From Planctomycetota bacterium (GTDB taxonomy: Bacteria; Planctomycetota; OFTM77), in NCBI GenBank assembly GCA_029260795.1, contig JAJDCO010000134.1:124001-188000 (forward strand): DNA of 64,000 nt, written 5' to 3'. A program made the position numbers and the translations under genes. The notes beneath the pieces were generated by a model. That model had not been told where the DNA came from. It did not search any database and saw nothing but the letters and a program-made list of their open reading frames with translations. Of this stretch, positions 17,731 to 31,808 are shown piece after piece. Position 1 is the first letter of the stretch. Each line of letters begins with the position of its first letter.

Positions 17731-20238
17731 ATGTTTGATCGATTCACCGATCGTGCTCGGAAGGTGATGACGCTGGCGAGACAGGAAGCGCAGCGTTTCA
17801 ACCATGAGTACATCGGGACCGAGCACATCCTGTTGGGTCTGATTCAGGAGGGCAGCGGCGTCGCAGCAAACGTGCTGCGGCAGATGAATGTCGACCTGAA
17901 GAAGATCCGCCAGGAAGTGGAGAAGATTGTCAAGAACGGGCCGAACATGGTCACCATGGGCCAGCTCCCGTTCACGCCGCGCGCGAAGAAAGTGCTTGAG
18001 CTGTCGCTAGAAGAGGCGAGCAGCCTGGGTCACAACTACATCGGAACCGAGCACCTTCTCCTGGGCCTCATCAAGGAGAACGACGGGATTGCCGCCCAGG
18101 TGCTCATGAACCTCGACATCAAGCTCGAGGACGTTCGCGAAGAGGTCCTCGAGTTCTTGGGTGCCGAGCTGCCCCCCGAGGAAGAAGAGGCCGAAAGCAA
18201 CGTGTCGGCAAAGTCCAAGACTCCTGCCCTAGATGCCTTCGGGCGAGACTTGTCCGAGTTGGCACGTGAAGGCAAGCTCGACCCGGTCATCGGTCGCCGT
18301 CGTGAGATCGAGCGAGTGATCCAGATTCTCTCGCGCCGCTCGAAGAACAACCCGGTTCTCCTTGGTGAGGCCGGCGTCGGCAAGACCGCGATCGTCGAAG
18401 GCTTGGCTCAGGACATCGTCAAGGGCAACGTTCCCGAGGTGCTGAGAGAGAAGAGGATCGTCGTCCTCGACCTTGCCATGATGGTCGCAGGAACCAAGTA
18501 CCGAGGCCAGTTCGAGGAGCGTATCAAGGCGGTCATGACCGAGGTTCGTCGAGCCCGGAACGTGATCCTCTTCATCGATGAGCTGCACACGTTGGTGGGT
18601 GCCGGCGGCGCCGAAGGTGCCATCGACGCCTCGAACGTGCTCAAGCCCGCGCTCTCGCGAGGTGAAGTGCAGTGCATCGGTGCGACCACTCTCGATGAGT
18701 ATCGCAAATACATCGAGAAGGATGGCGCTCTCGAGCGGCGCTTCCAGACCATCATGGTCGAGCCTCCGTCGAAGGAAGGCACGTTCGAGATCCTCAAGGG
18801 TCTTCGGGACAGGTACGAAGCGCACCATCGCGTTCAGATCACAGATTCCGCCCTCGAAGCAGCCGTCGAGCTGTCGTCTCGCTATATCACGGGCCGATTC
18901 TTGCCGGACAAGGCGATTGACGTCGTCGACGAGGCGGGCGCTCGTGTGCGCCTCAAGGCGATGAGCAAACGCCCGGATCTCAAGGACGTCGAGTCCGAGA
19001 TCCAACGACTCGACAAAGAGAAAGAAGAGTCGGTCGCGAATCAGGACTTCGAGCGTGCTGCGTCCTTGCGGGATACCGCGCACAAGCTTCGCCTCAAGAA
19101 GGAGTCGATTCAGCGCGAGTGGCGTGAGTCCCTCTCGAAAGAGGTCGACGGTGTCGTCGATGAAGAAGTCATCGCGGAAACCGTCTCGAACATGACGGGC
19201 ATTCCGTTGACTCGACTCGAGCGCAAGGAAGCCGAACGCCTTCTCAACATGGAGAAAGAGCTCCACGAAAGCGTCGTCAGTCAGGACGAGGCCATCCACG
19301 CGATCGCCAAGGCGGTCCGACGCTCCCGAAGTGGCTTGCGCGATCCTCACCGCCCGCAAGGCTGCTTCATCTTTGTGGGTCCGACCGGTGTCGGAAAGAC
19401 TCACCTCGCCAAGCAGCTCGCCCGGTTCATGTTCGGGAACGAGGACGCCCTCATCCAGATCGACATGTCCGAGTACATGGAGAAGCACAACGCTTCCAAG
19501 CTGATCGGTGCTCCTCCTGGCTACGTGGGCTTTGAGGAAGGTGGTCAACTCACAGAGAAGATCCGCCGCCGACCCTACGCAGTCATTCTTCTCGACGAGA
19601 TCGAGAAGGCGCATTCCAACATCTTCAACATGCTTCTCCAGATCATGGAGGAGGGCCGTCTGACCGACTCGTTCGGACGCCACGTGGACTTCCGAAATGT
19701 CGTTCTCATCATGACGAGCAACGTTGGTGCTGACCTTCTGAAGAACAAGAGCACGCTCGGATTCGGTCGCGCCGCAACGGGGGCGCCGGATGAAGGCGTC
19801 CAGAACATCAAGAAGCTCATCCAAGACGAGATCGAGCGCTTCTTCCGTCCCGAGTTCCTGAACCGGCTGGATGATATCATCTTCTTCAGTCCGCTCGAGC
19901 GGGTCCACATGGAAGAGATCATCCACATCGAGCTCAAGCACATTCGAGAGCGCCTCGCCGACCGTGGCATCTCGCTCGAGCTCACCGAGGAAGCGCTCCA
20001 GTTCATCATCGATCGTGGCTTTGATCAGCAATACGGTGCTCGACCGCTGAAGAGGGCACTGGAGAAGCTGATCGAGGACCCGCTCGCCGAAGAGATCCTG
20101 CGAGGTTCATTCGAAGGCAAGCACCTGATCAAGGTGATCGTTGCTGGAAACGACCTCGAGTTCTTGCCTGAGCTCGAGATCGAGGAGATCACCTCGGGAG
20201 TGGGTGGCAACGAGCTGACGGGTGGAGAGAGCGACTAG
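17731..20238 (+). CDS. clpC: ClpC-type AAA+ unfoldase
   Basis: The 835-aa Hsp100 unfoldase would feed substrates, probably including arginine-phosphorylated ones, to the ClpP protease. It has two Clp-N repeats (residues 1-145), a first AAA+ module with 'GEAGVGKTA' and 'ILFIDELH', and a UVR coiled middle region ('[14 protein letters not shown]'). A second AAA+ module has 'GPTGVGKTH' and 'VILLDEIEK', followed by the D2-small domain. The ATG at 17731 gives the conserved '[13 protein letters not shown]' start and has a GGAGCGAGG ribosome binding site directly upstream. It is the last gene of the operon, 180 bp after mcsB, and is followed by a good terminator. Confidence 0.97.
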   Translation: MFDRFTDRARKVMTLARQEAQRFNHEYIGTEHILLGLIQEGSGVAANVLRQMNVDLKKIRQEVEKIVKNGPNMVTMGQLPFTPRAKKVLELSLEEASSLGHNYIGTEHLLLGLIKENDGIAAQVLMNLDIKLEDVREEVLEFLGAELPPEEEEAESNVSAKSKTPALDAFGRDLSELAREGKLDPVIGRRREIERVIQILSRRSKNNPVLLGEAGVGKTAIVEGLAQDIVKGNVPEVLREKRIVVLDLAMMVAGTKYRGQFEERIKAVMTEVRRARNVILFIDELHTLVGAGGAEGAIDASNVLKPALSRGEVQCIGATTLDEYRKYIEKDGALERRFQTIMVEPPSKEGTFEILKGLRDRYEAHHRVQITDSALEAAVELSSRYITGRFLPDKAIDVVDEAGARVRLKAMSKRPDLKDVESEIQRLDKEKEESVANQDFERAASLRDTAHKLRLKKESIQREWRESLSKEVDGVVDEEVIAETVSNMTGIPLTRLERKEAERLLNMEKELHESVVSQDEAIHAIAKAVRRSRSGLRDPHRPQGCFIFVGPTGVGKTHLAKQLARFMFGNEDALIQIDMSEYMEKHNASKLIGAPPGYVGFEEGGQLTEKIRRRPYAVILLDEIEKAHSNIFNMLLQIMEEGRLTDSFGRHVDFRNVVLIMTSNVGADLLKNKSTLGFGRAATGAPDEGVQNIKKLIQDEIERFFRPEFLNRLDDIIFFSPLERVHMEEIIHIELKHIRERLADRGISLELTEEALQFIIDRGFDQQYGARPLKRALEKLIEDPLAEEILRGSFEGKHLIKVIVAGNDLEFLPELEIEEITSGVGGNELTGGESD

Positions 20239-20267
20239 ACCTCGATCCGATATCTCGATCCCAGACA

Positions 20268-20302
20268 CCGGGCCGACCGCCATTCCAGGCGGCCGGCCCT
20301 TT
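20268..20302 (+). terminator. intrinsic terminator after clpC
   Basis: Arms 20268-20279 and 20286-20297 pair over 12 bp with a single mismatch around a 6-nt loop, followed immediately by five T residues (20298-20302). It lies 30 bp after the clpC stop. Confidence 0.88.
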
Positions 20303-20431
20303 TTCGTTCCCGTCCGGAGAGCTAATCTGAACCGCGGCCAGGCTGAGTCGTTCCCTCCGCTCCAGGGAGCTGGCGCGCCTCGGTCATTCGCGCTCTCCCG
20401 CCGTTGCGACAGTTTTCCCGGAGGCTTGTCC

Positions 20432-21253
20432 ATGTTCAGTCCGCGACGCATCAGGGTCACGAGCGCAGCATGGGTGCTGGCTCTCTTCCTTCCGATCGGG
20501 ATCGCAGTCGGCCAAGAGCCGCCCAAGGAGCCGTCTTCCGAAGCCGAACGAGTGCTGGCTGAAGCGCGTCGTGCCCTCGTGAGCGAGCTGCGCGAACAGG
20601 GTATCCGCCTCGATCTGGAGAAGAAGCAGATCACCTTTGACGCTCAGATCTGCATGGACCGGGGGCCCCTCGAGTACTTGCTCGTCGGACCGGGAGGTGC
20701 GACCCACGAGAGCCTTCTGATCTCCGGGCTTCAGCCGAGCGCTTTGAACGCGGCCATCAAGGCACTCGGTCTGAAACCGGGAGAGAACATTCGCTACGTC
20801 AAGAAGGACCCGCCGCCGACTGAAGAGCAGCTCAAGGATGGTGAGATCCTGTATGACATCTTCCCGCCTGAGGGCGACCAGTTGGAAATCCAGATCCAGT
20901 GGTCCGCCGATGCCAAGCCTCAGGTTCATCGCGCGGAAGCTTGCATTCTCAACGCTGAAACCAGCAAGGAGATGCCCGAGACTGGCTGGGTCTATCTCGG
21001 GTCTCGCTTCGTCGAGATCGAGCCCGGCGCTGGCGAAGTGTTCATTGCCGACTATGAGCGAAACATCATTTCCATTTATCAGTTCGAAGTCCGAAACTCG
21101 ATCCTCGTGAACCCATTGCGAGACGCCGGGTTCGACGACATCTGGTATGCCAACCCGCGAATACTCCCCGAACCGGGCACCGACGTCTCGGTTACGATGA
21201 AGATTCGGGCTTCGGCCAAGAAGAAGATCGAGGTCCGTGACGACGGCGATTGA
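20432..21253 (+). CDS. secreted YdjY-domain-like protein
   Basis: The 273-aa product has a typical signal peptide (basic 'MFSPRRIRV', hydrophobic core, 'AVGQEP' cleavage region near 28). The mature part contains a segment resembling the YdjY domain: 'ITFDAQICMDRGPLEYLLV', 'GATHESLLISGLQPSALNAA' and 'ALGLKPGENIRYV'. The biochemical role of YdjY is not known. The region after about 110 is beta-rich and carries no motif I recognise. The start at 20432 is chosen because the signal peptide begins there; the frame is open further upstream but through the terminator region. It overlaps the next gene by 17 bases. Confidence 0.78.
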   Translation: MFSPRRIRVTSAAWVLALFLPIGIAVGQEPPKEPSSEAERVLAEARRALVSELREQGIRLDLEKKQITFDAQICMDRGPLEYLLVGPGGATHESLLISGLQPSALNAAIKALGLKPGENIRYVKKDPPPTEEQLKDGEILYDIFPPEGDQLEIQIQWSADAKPQVHRAEACILNAETSKEMPETGWVYLGSRFVEIEPGAGEVFIADYERNIISIYQFEVRNSILVNPLRDAGFDDIWYANPRILPEPGTDVSVTMKIRASAKKKIEVRDDGD

Positions 21254-22184
21254 GTCCGCGAAACCGGGCTTCGGTCCGGTGGCACGCGATGCGCTGCGAG
21301 CACTCTGGATGCGGAGTGTTCTCTCCGATCTTCTGCGAGTCTCGCCAGCCCTCCTGGTCGTCGGAATCGGGTCGGGGCTTCTGGTGGACTCCCGGGGCCG
21401 GTTCGTGGCTGCCGGGGGCGCCCTGGCCATCACATTGACGATGGCCCTGGCCACTTCATTCTGGCGACATCGCTCGCTGAAACGGCTCGCAGATCGACTG
21501 GACCGCATCGCGCAAACAGAGGATCGCTGTGCAACCCTTTTCGAGCCTTTGGTACCCGAGCTCAGGCGCCTGATCTCCACCCAGCTCGAAGCTCAGCTGC
21601 TTCGAGGAACTGCCTGGCCCATGCTTCCATGGAGGAGAGCGTTGATCGCCACCGCGTTGATCGTCTGCTGGGCCCTCATTCCAGAGTCCGACCCGAGGCC
21701 GTCGATCACGAAGCAGATGACGAGCGCTTCCACGGAGCGAGCCGCCGCAGTCCGGGCAGCGGCGAATGAGCTGACCCGTCTGTCGCCAGACGGGGAACCT
21801 GGCGAAAAAGACCAGGACATCAAAGCGTCTCTTCAGCGTCTGGCGCGGCTCATTGAGTCTGGCGCGGTCACTGAAAGAGTAGCCGACGACCTCATGGAAT
21901 GCGTAGAGCTGGATCTGGGACGGAGAGCGGTCGAGCTCGTCGAGGCGGGAAGGTCCGACAAGAGGATTCGAGAAGCCCTGGCGCGACTTGCCAGTTCCCC
22001 AGGGACCACTCGTTTGGAAGGATTGCCGGGAGGAGTCGCTTCAAGTGCCGAATTCTCGTCCAGCACCGAGACGACCATTCCGCTGGATCTCACCGACGAG
22101 CGACCGACTGGTAGCCCTCTGAGCTCCACGGTGTGGGAGGAACGATATGATTCTCTCGTACATCGATACTTCCGCGATCGCTAG
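21237..22184 (+). CDS. hypothetical integral membrane protein
   Basis: The 315-aa protein starts at GTG 21237 inside the end of the YdjY-like gene, so the two are likely co-translated. Two hydrophobic helices (about 33-52 and 57-74) are followed by a basic loop, a third helix (about 132-148) and a charged, probably soluble C-terminal half rich in Arg/Glu helices. I do not recognise the family. The location between a secreted protein and a membrane glycosyltransferase suggests an envelope role but does not prove it. Confidence 0.65.
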   Translation: MTTAIESAKPGFGPVARDALRALWMRSVLSDLLRVSPALLVVGIGSGLLVDSRGRFVAAGGALAITLTMALATSFWRHRSLKRLADRLDRIAQTEDRCATLFEPLVPELRRLISTQLEAQLLRGTAWPMLPWRRALIATALIVCWALIPESDPRPSITKQMTSASTERAAAVRAAANELTRLSPDGEPGEKDQDIKASLQRLARLIESGAVTERVADDLMECVELDLGRRAVELVEAGRSDKRIREALARLASSPGTTRLEGLPGGVASSAEFSSSTETTIPLDLTDERPTGSPLSSTVWEERYDSLVHRYFRDR

Positions 22185-22240
22185 CAGGCTTCCGCATTCG
22201 AATTCTTGACGTCCTGGCTCCACGTCGGAAGAGGCCTCGA

Positions 22241-23653
22241 ATGGTCAACAGATCGAAGGCCGAAGCGCCTTGCGCCTCGGGCTGGCGGAACTGGAGTGGC
22301 GTACTCTTTGGTCTCGCTGGTTTCGCCTTCGTGTCCATCCTGTTGATCGGCCCGTGGAGGTTCGAGCCAAGAGAGGGGACTGTCGGAGTCACGCTCGCTT
22401 GCCTTGTGGGAGCCTTGCTCGCCCAAGGGCTCGGATGCCTGGCAGGACTCGCCTGGTCGGGCTCCCAACCTGCCGTAGCGTTCTGGGTCGTGACCGCCGG
22501 CCTCGTCGCGCGGGGAATCCTCCTACCGCTTGAGCCGATGCTCAGCGATGACATCTTTCGATACATCTGGGAAGGCCGAATACAAACCGAAGGGTTCAAC
22601 CCGTACACGATCGCGCCAAACGACGATCGCTTGGAGGCGCTGCGCGATGACGAGATCTTTCCGAGGATCAACCATCCGGAGATCTCGGCCATCTATCCCC
22701 CGGTGCTCCAGTTGGCTTTTTGGGCGACGGCATCCGTTTCACCGACTGTCACGGGCTTCAAGGTCCTGTCGCTCCTGGGCGATCTTGCGACCGGCTTTCT
22801 TCTCCTGGCCTGGCTCCGGTGTCGAGGTCGTCACCTCGCCTGGGCGGTGCTCTGGTGGTGGAGTCCACTTGTGATCGTCGAGTTCGCTTGGTCAGGCCAC
22901 GCCGACTCCGTGGGAATCGCAGCGCTGGTCGCCTGTTGTTGGGCGCTCGAGCGAGCCAAGTGCGGCCAAGCCGTCGCCTCGCTGGGACTGGCAATATCGG
23001 CGAAGGTGCTCCCGATCTTGTTCGTGCCGCTCGCTTGGGCACGATTCCGGTGGCGAGTGCTGTGGGTGGTTCCCATTGTTGGCCTGCTCGCATCAATCTT
23101 TCTGGAGGGAGCCCGCTGGTCCCGGGAGCCCGGCGGCTTGTTCTTTGCCATAGATCAGTACGGCACGCACTGGCGGTTCAATGATGCCCTGTTCCGAGTG
23201 CCACTCGAACTCCTCGAGTCACTTTCGGTGTGGGTTCGACCCGACGCGCATCCTGGGGTTCACGAGTTGTTCGCCAACGTATGGGCTCGGCGCCTGGTGG
23301 GGTTGCTCGTCGTGGGCGTTGCCTCCTGGGTCGCCCGACGAGGCCTCGAGCCCGTGCGCGCCGGCCTGTGGGTGATCGGAGCTTTCGTGCTCCTGACACC
23401 AACTCTCCATCCCTGGTACCTCACGTGGCTGATCCCGTGGCTTTGCTTTCGGCCCGCCGTCTCTTGGTGGCTCCTCTCTGGGTTGATCCTTGTATCGTAT
23501 CGGGCTCTGGTGCTTCGAGAAGGTGGTCTCGGCTGGCGTGAAGAACCATGGGTTTGGTGGATCCAGTTCGTACCGTTCTTTCTCCTCCTGGGGATCGAGC
23601 GATTCTTTTGGAAACGCCAAACGAGAAGTGACCCACCCCCTTCGTTCACTTGA
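22241..23653 (+). CDS. polytopic GT-C-type glycosyltransferase
   Basis: The 470-aa protein has about ten hydrophobic helices and the acidic loop signature of polyprenyl-phosphate-sugar-dependent GT-C enzymes (GT87/DUF2029-like). After the second or third helix it reads 'LSDDIFRYIWEGRIQTEGFN' in type, then 'PYTIAPNDDRLEALRD' and 'HPEISAIYPPVLQL'. Such enzymes transfer mannose or other sugars to lipid carriers or glycans on the outer face of the inner membrane. ATG 22241 is 56 bp after the preceding gene. The sugar donor and acceptor cannot be read from sequence. It converges on the GT2 gene, which may act on the same glycan. Confidence 0.8.
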   Translation: MVNRSKAEAPCASGWRNWSGVLFGLAGFAFVSILLIGPWRFEPREGTVGVTLACLVGALLAQGLGCLAGLAWSGSQPAVAFWVVTAGLVARGILLPLEPMLSDDIFRYIWEGRIQTEGFNPYTIAPNDDRLEALRDDEIFPRINHPEISAIYPPVLQLAFWATASVSPTVTGFKVLSLLGDLATGFLLLAWLRCRGRHLAWAVLWWWSPLVIVEFAWSGHADSVGIAALVACCWALERAKCGQAVASLGLAISAKVLPILFVPLAWARFRWRVLWVVPIVGLLASIFLEGARWSREPGGLFFAIDQYGTHWRFNDALFRVPLELLESLSVWVRPDAHPGVHELFANVWARRLVGLLVVGVASWVARRGLEPVRAGLWVIGAFVLLTPTLHPWYLTWLIPWLCFRPAVSWWLLSGLILVSYRALVLREGGLGWREEPWVWWIQFVPFFLLLGIERFFWKRQTRSDPPPSFT

Positions 23654-23811
23654 CTGGCCCGACCCTACCGTTCGCAGCGGGGCGAGCACGTTGCTCAGCA
23701 TCTCCTTCTCTTCTGCTCTGAGTTCTGATCCGTGCCGGGGATGGCCGGCGCACCACAAACGTAGAAGAGTATCAACCACCGATTCCGTTGGCTCGCTCGA
23801 GCGGGTTCTCT

Positions 23812-25296
23812 TTAGGTCGACGAACCAGGAGAGCGACGTAGACCTTCCAAGATCGATGACCCGGCAACCCACGTGAATCCGATGAGAAAGATCGCCACGA
23901 ATCCGGCAAGGAACCACTGGCGGTTCTCGACCGCGGGGATGATGGCGGTGGCACACCAGGCCGCCATGGCCAGCTCGATGATCACCTGCCAGCTCGAGCG
24001 AGCCGAGTAGCGGCGTGTACCTCCCCGCCGTCCAACGACGTTCTGCTTGGGAGTGCGGACAAAGGCGCTGCTCCGACGTCCGAGGGCCTCGAGGACCGCA
24101 CGAGAGTTGTTGATCGCCAGTCCCACTCCGATGCAGAGCAGGGCCGGAATCAGCAAGACCTGCCTCCACCAACGGCGATACAGCTCTCGTTGTGAGACGG
24201 CATAGAAGACACACACGGACACCATGGCCGCACAAGCGATCGAGACGTCAATGCTCGTGCCGAGCCAATCCGACTGGGTCTGCGACCGTACTCGGGTGAC
24301 CTCTGGAAGCAGCAGGCACAAGCCAACGACCAGGAGGTAGGCGAAGTTCGCCGACAGGTGGAACGTGGCTTCCAGCTTCACGCGAAAGGGCTGTCCGCTC
24401 CGCCAGATTCTGGGAAGGAGCTTGAGGGCAGTTTCGATCGATCCTTTCGCCCAACGATGCTGCTGAGTTTTGAAAGCACGCATCTCAACTGGAAGCTCTG
24501 CCGGAGCAACAACTTCTGGCAGGAATAGGAACTTCCAGCCGGCCAATTGGGCCCGGTAGGATAGATCAAGGTCCTCGGTCAAGGTGTCGTGTTGCCAGCC
24601 ACCGGCATCTTCGATACAGGCTCGACGCCACAAGCCAGCCGTTCCATTGAAGTTGAAGAAGCGGCCGGTTCGGTTCCGCGCAAAGTGCTCGATGATGAAA
24701 TGAGCATCGAGCAGAATCGCTTGTACGCGAGTCAGGAGAGAGTAAGGAGCATTCAGGTGCCCCCAGCGCGTTTGCACCATCCCAAGATGTGGATCTTCGA
24801 AGTACGGAACAGTGGCTTCGAGGAAGTTGGGCAGAGGAAGGAAGTCGGCGTCGAAGACGACGACGAGCTCACCTCGTGCTTGCTCCAGACCGGCGGCCAG
24901 GGCTCCCGCCTTGTAGCCTCGCCGGTTCTTCCGAGAGAGGTGGTGAATCTCGATTCCGCTTGCTCGGAGGGCAGCGACACGGTTCGCTACGAGCTCGCTG
25001 GTGTCGTCGGTAGAATCGTCCAAGACCTGGATTTCGAGCAGGTCGCTCGGATATCTCAGGGCGGCCACGGCATCGATCAGACGTTCCGCGACGGTCGCCT
25101 CGTTGAAGATCGGGAGCTGAACCGTGACGTGAGGGAGCTCCCGAATGGAAGGCGGCTCCACGCGACGACGCTGGCGGTTCCGATAGTAGAGCCAAATGAG
25201 GTGGTATCGGTGAAGGCCGTAGATGGACAGCACTGACAGGATGCTAAGATAGCTGCCCAACACGGCGCACTGCCAAGCTGACATCGTTGCCTGCAT
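23812..25296 (-). CDS. processive GT2 glycosyltransferase, cellulose-synthase/CslA-like
   Basis: The 494-aa membrane protein has one N-terminal helix, a cytoplasmic GT-A domain and a cluster of C-terminal helices. All four processive-GT2 signatures are present: 'EIQVLDDSTDDT', 'VVFDADFLPLP', 'LTEDLDLSYRAQLAGWK' and 'QQHRWAKGS' (the QxxRW motif). These enzymes polymerise and extrude beta-linked glucan or glucomannan. The ATG at 25296 is preferred because the first membrane helix begins soon after; the frame is open to 25392, which would add 32 residues without hydrophobic character. No partner (BcsB- or BcsC-like) gene is adjacent. Confidence 0.85.
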   Translation of the reverse strand: MQATMSAWQCAVLGSYLSILSVLSIYGLHRYHLIWLYYRNRQRRRVEPPSIRELPHVTVQLPIFNEATVAERLIDAVAALRYPSDLLEIQVLDDSTDDTSELVANRVAALRASGIEIHHLSRKNRRGYKAGALAAGLEQARGELVVVFDADFLPLPNFLEATVPYFEDPHLGMVQTRWGHLNAPYSLLTRVQAILLDAHFIIEHFARNRTGRFFNFNGTAGLWRRACIEDAGGWQHDTLTEDLDLSYRAQLAGWKFLFLPEVVAPAELPVEMRAFKTQQHRWAKGSIETALKLLPRIWRSGQPFRVKLEATFHLSANFAYLLVVGLCLLLPEVTRVRSQTQSDWLGTSIDVSIACAAMVSVCVFYAVSQRELYRRWWRQVLLIPALLCIGVGLAINNSRAVLEALGRRSSAFVRTPKQNVVGRRGGTRRYSARSSWQVIIELAMAAWCATAIIPAVENRQWFLAGFVAIFLIGFTWVAGSSILEGLRRSPGSST

Positions 25297-25412
25297 CGGA
25301 ATTGACTCTTGGGGAAAAAGGCCGCTGAAGACAGTATCCCCCGGAACCCTGCACCCGCGTTGCGGAATTCCCTTCCGCTCGTCACCGCGCATCGAGCCGG
25401 GCGGAGACCCCG

Positions 25413-28560
<3,148 letters not shown>

Positions 28561-28584
<24 letters not shown>

Positions 28585-29232
28585 GGCCGGATCGAGAGCT
28601 TCCTTGAAGCTCCTCGCGATCGCTTCCGGGTCGAGTGCGCTCAGGATTGCCTCACAAACCGCAACGCGGCGAACTCCGCGTCCAACGAGAGCCTCGATGT
28701 TCTCGATCGTGATTCCGCCGATCGCGAACACCGGACAGTGTCGAGCAAGGGTTGTAGCCGCGGCTGCTGCATCCGGTCCAATACCTGCGAGGTTGCCTCG
28801 AGTCCGGGATGGAAAGACCGTGCCGAACCCCAGGTAGTCCGCCCAGGGAAGCGCAGCCCGGACCTCCGCCGCGTCATGTGTGGAGATCCCGAGCAGTCGT
28901 TCCTCTCCGATTCTGAGACGGGCGTCGCGGAGGGGCAAGTCCGCTTGGCCAAGGTGGACACCGTCCATGGGCAAACGTGATGCAGTCTCCACGCAGTCGT
29001 TGACGACTACGAGCGCACGGCCTGCGACGATCTCCAAGACACGTTGGCTGAATCGTAGGAACTCGTCGAACGTCCTCTCTTTCTCACGAATCTGAATCAC
29101 GTCCACCCCACCGAGGATCGCGGCTTCGAGAGTCTCCTCGAAGGGATGGCGACAGAGCCGCTCCGACAAGAGCAGATAGAGCTGGGATTGGCGCAGTCGA
29201 GTGCGACGCAGCTCACCCGCCAGGCGTGTCAA
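28561..29232 (-). CDS. thiE: thiamine-phosphate synthase
   Basis: The 223-aa TIM-barrel enzyme couples hydroxymethylpyrimidine diphosphate with thiazole phosphate to give thiamine monophosphate. Motifs include 'GGVDVIQIREKE', 'ALVVVNDCVETA', 'GVHLGQADLPL', 'LGISTHDAAE', 'ADYLGFGTVFPSRTR' and 'VFAIGGITIENI'. The start is a TTG at 29232, decided by an AAGGAG ribosome binding site nine bases upstream. No other thiamine gene or TPP riboswitch is visible nearby. Confidence 0.93.
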
Positions 29233-29533
29233 TTTGACAGTCTCCTTCCCGATCCCTTCAGCAGCGCTGCCAAAATGGCACCGCCACGCTCAATGAACCA
29301 TTAGACCTAAGTTGTTTAGAGAAATTGTTTTGTGTCTGCTGGCCTCCCTGTGGTCGCATTGGCACGGCGTTTGGTACTCGCGGAGGACTTTTCACAATAT
29401 TCACCGCCGGCGACCCGGAGATCCGGATGGTCGGCATTGTAGAGCGGAACGAGCCGCCGTGCGAAGGCGGCCTCCCCAGGAGCGAAGCTCCGGGCGCGGA
29501 AGAAGATGACTTCAGGACGAGGAGAGCAATCAG
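29233..29533 (+). other. groESL upstream region with hairpin-rich leader
   Basis: This 300-bp gap between divergent thiE and groES has an A/T-richer first half and a structured second half. Two stems lie close to the groES ribosome binding site: GCCGCC/GGCGGC (29453-29458 with 29466-29471) and GGAGC/GCTCC with a GAA loop (29479-29483 with 29487-29491). No CIRCE repeat and no convincing sigma-70 or sigma-32 promoter was found by eye. Confidence 0.45.
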
Positions 29534-29836
29534 ATGCCCAAGGTGAAGACGCGAGTCCGACCGTTGAATGACAAGATCCTGGTGAAGCGGGTCGAAGCGG
29601 AAAGCAAGACGAAGGGCGGCATCGTGCTTCCCGATTCGGCGAAGGAAAAGCCGAAGGAGGGGATCGTGATCGCGCTGGGCGAGGGCAAGCAGCTCGAGAG
29701 CGGAGAGCGCGCCGAGTTTCAGGTGAAGGCGGACGACCGTGTGATCTTCAGCTCCTATGCCGGCACCGAGATCAAGGTCGACGGCGATGAGTTCCTGATC
29801 ATGTCCGAGGACGACATTCTCGCCATCCTGAGCTGA
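29534..29836 (+). CDS. groES: GroES co-chaperonin
   Basis: The 100-aa Hsp10 caps the GroEL folding chamber. It shows 'RPLNDKILVKRVEAESKTKG', the mobile-loop 'GGIVLPDSAKEKP', 'GIVIALGEGK', and 'DRVIFSSYAGTEIKVDGDEF', followed by 'DILAIL'. ATG 29534 has GAGGAG 9-14 bases upstream. It is 68 bp ahead of groEL on the same strand and ends as other GroES proteins do. Confidence 0.97.
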   Translation: MPKVKTRVRPLNDKILVKRVEAESKTKGGIVLPDSAKEKPKEGIVIALGEGKQLESGERAEFQVKADDRVIFSSYAGTEIKVDGDEFLIMSEDDILAILS

Positions 29837-29904
29837 ATCGGGCGAGCGAAGGATCCGCGACCCGGTGGCAAAGCGCCACCCCGCAATGAGGAGAAGAGTA
29901 TCTG

Positions 29905-31527
<1,623 letters not shown>

Positions 31528-31558
31528 GCCTCGCTTCCAACCGTCTCGAATCATGCAA

Positions 31559-31594
31559 CGACCCGGTCAGGCGCCGCCTGCCCGGGTCGTTTTT
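31559..31594 (+). terminator. intrinsic terminator after groEL
   Basis: A GC-rich stem starting CGACCCGG at 31559 pairs with CCGGGTCG ending at 31589. One internal mismatch separates it from an upper CAGG/CCTG stem with a 5-nt loop, and a run of T residues begins at 31590. Confidence 0.9.
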
Positions 31595-31674
31595 CGTTGA
31601 GACCACGGAGCCCTGAGGCTCTGAAACCCTAAAATCCACCGCACTCTCGATCTGATGTTCATTCACAACGAGAA

Positions 31675-31703
31675 TTGCCACCGCCTCCCGAGCGACATAT
31701 ACT
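31675..31703 (+). promoter_or_regulatory. near-consensus sigma-70 promoter
   Basis: TTGCCA at 31675-31680 and TATACT at 31698-31703 are spaced by exactly 17 bp. It lies about 105 bp upstream of the secreted repeat protein and after the groEL terminator, so it gives that gene its own transcription unit. Confidence 0.72.
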
Positions 31704-31808
31704 CTGGGTGTTGAGCCTATGACTACCCACGCTGGCAGACCTCCGCGCCAGCCGATCCGCCCTCGAGCCATCCCCGGGAAGTTGGCTCGATCGAGGAGGC
31801 TGATTATT

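Noticed and set aside
18229-20031. 600-residue minus-strand open frame opposite clpC
   Set aside because: Antisense shadow of clpC; its residues mirror the codons of conserved ClpC motifs.
29359-29375. sigma-54-like promoter (TTGGCACG...TTGG) upstream of groES
   Set aside because: The -24 half matches but the essential GC of the -12 half is GG here, and groESL is not normally sigma-54-dependent.
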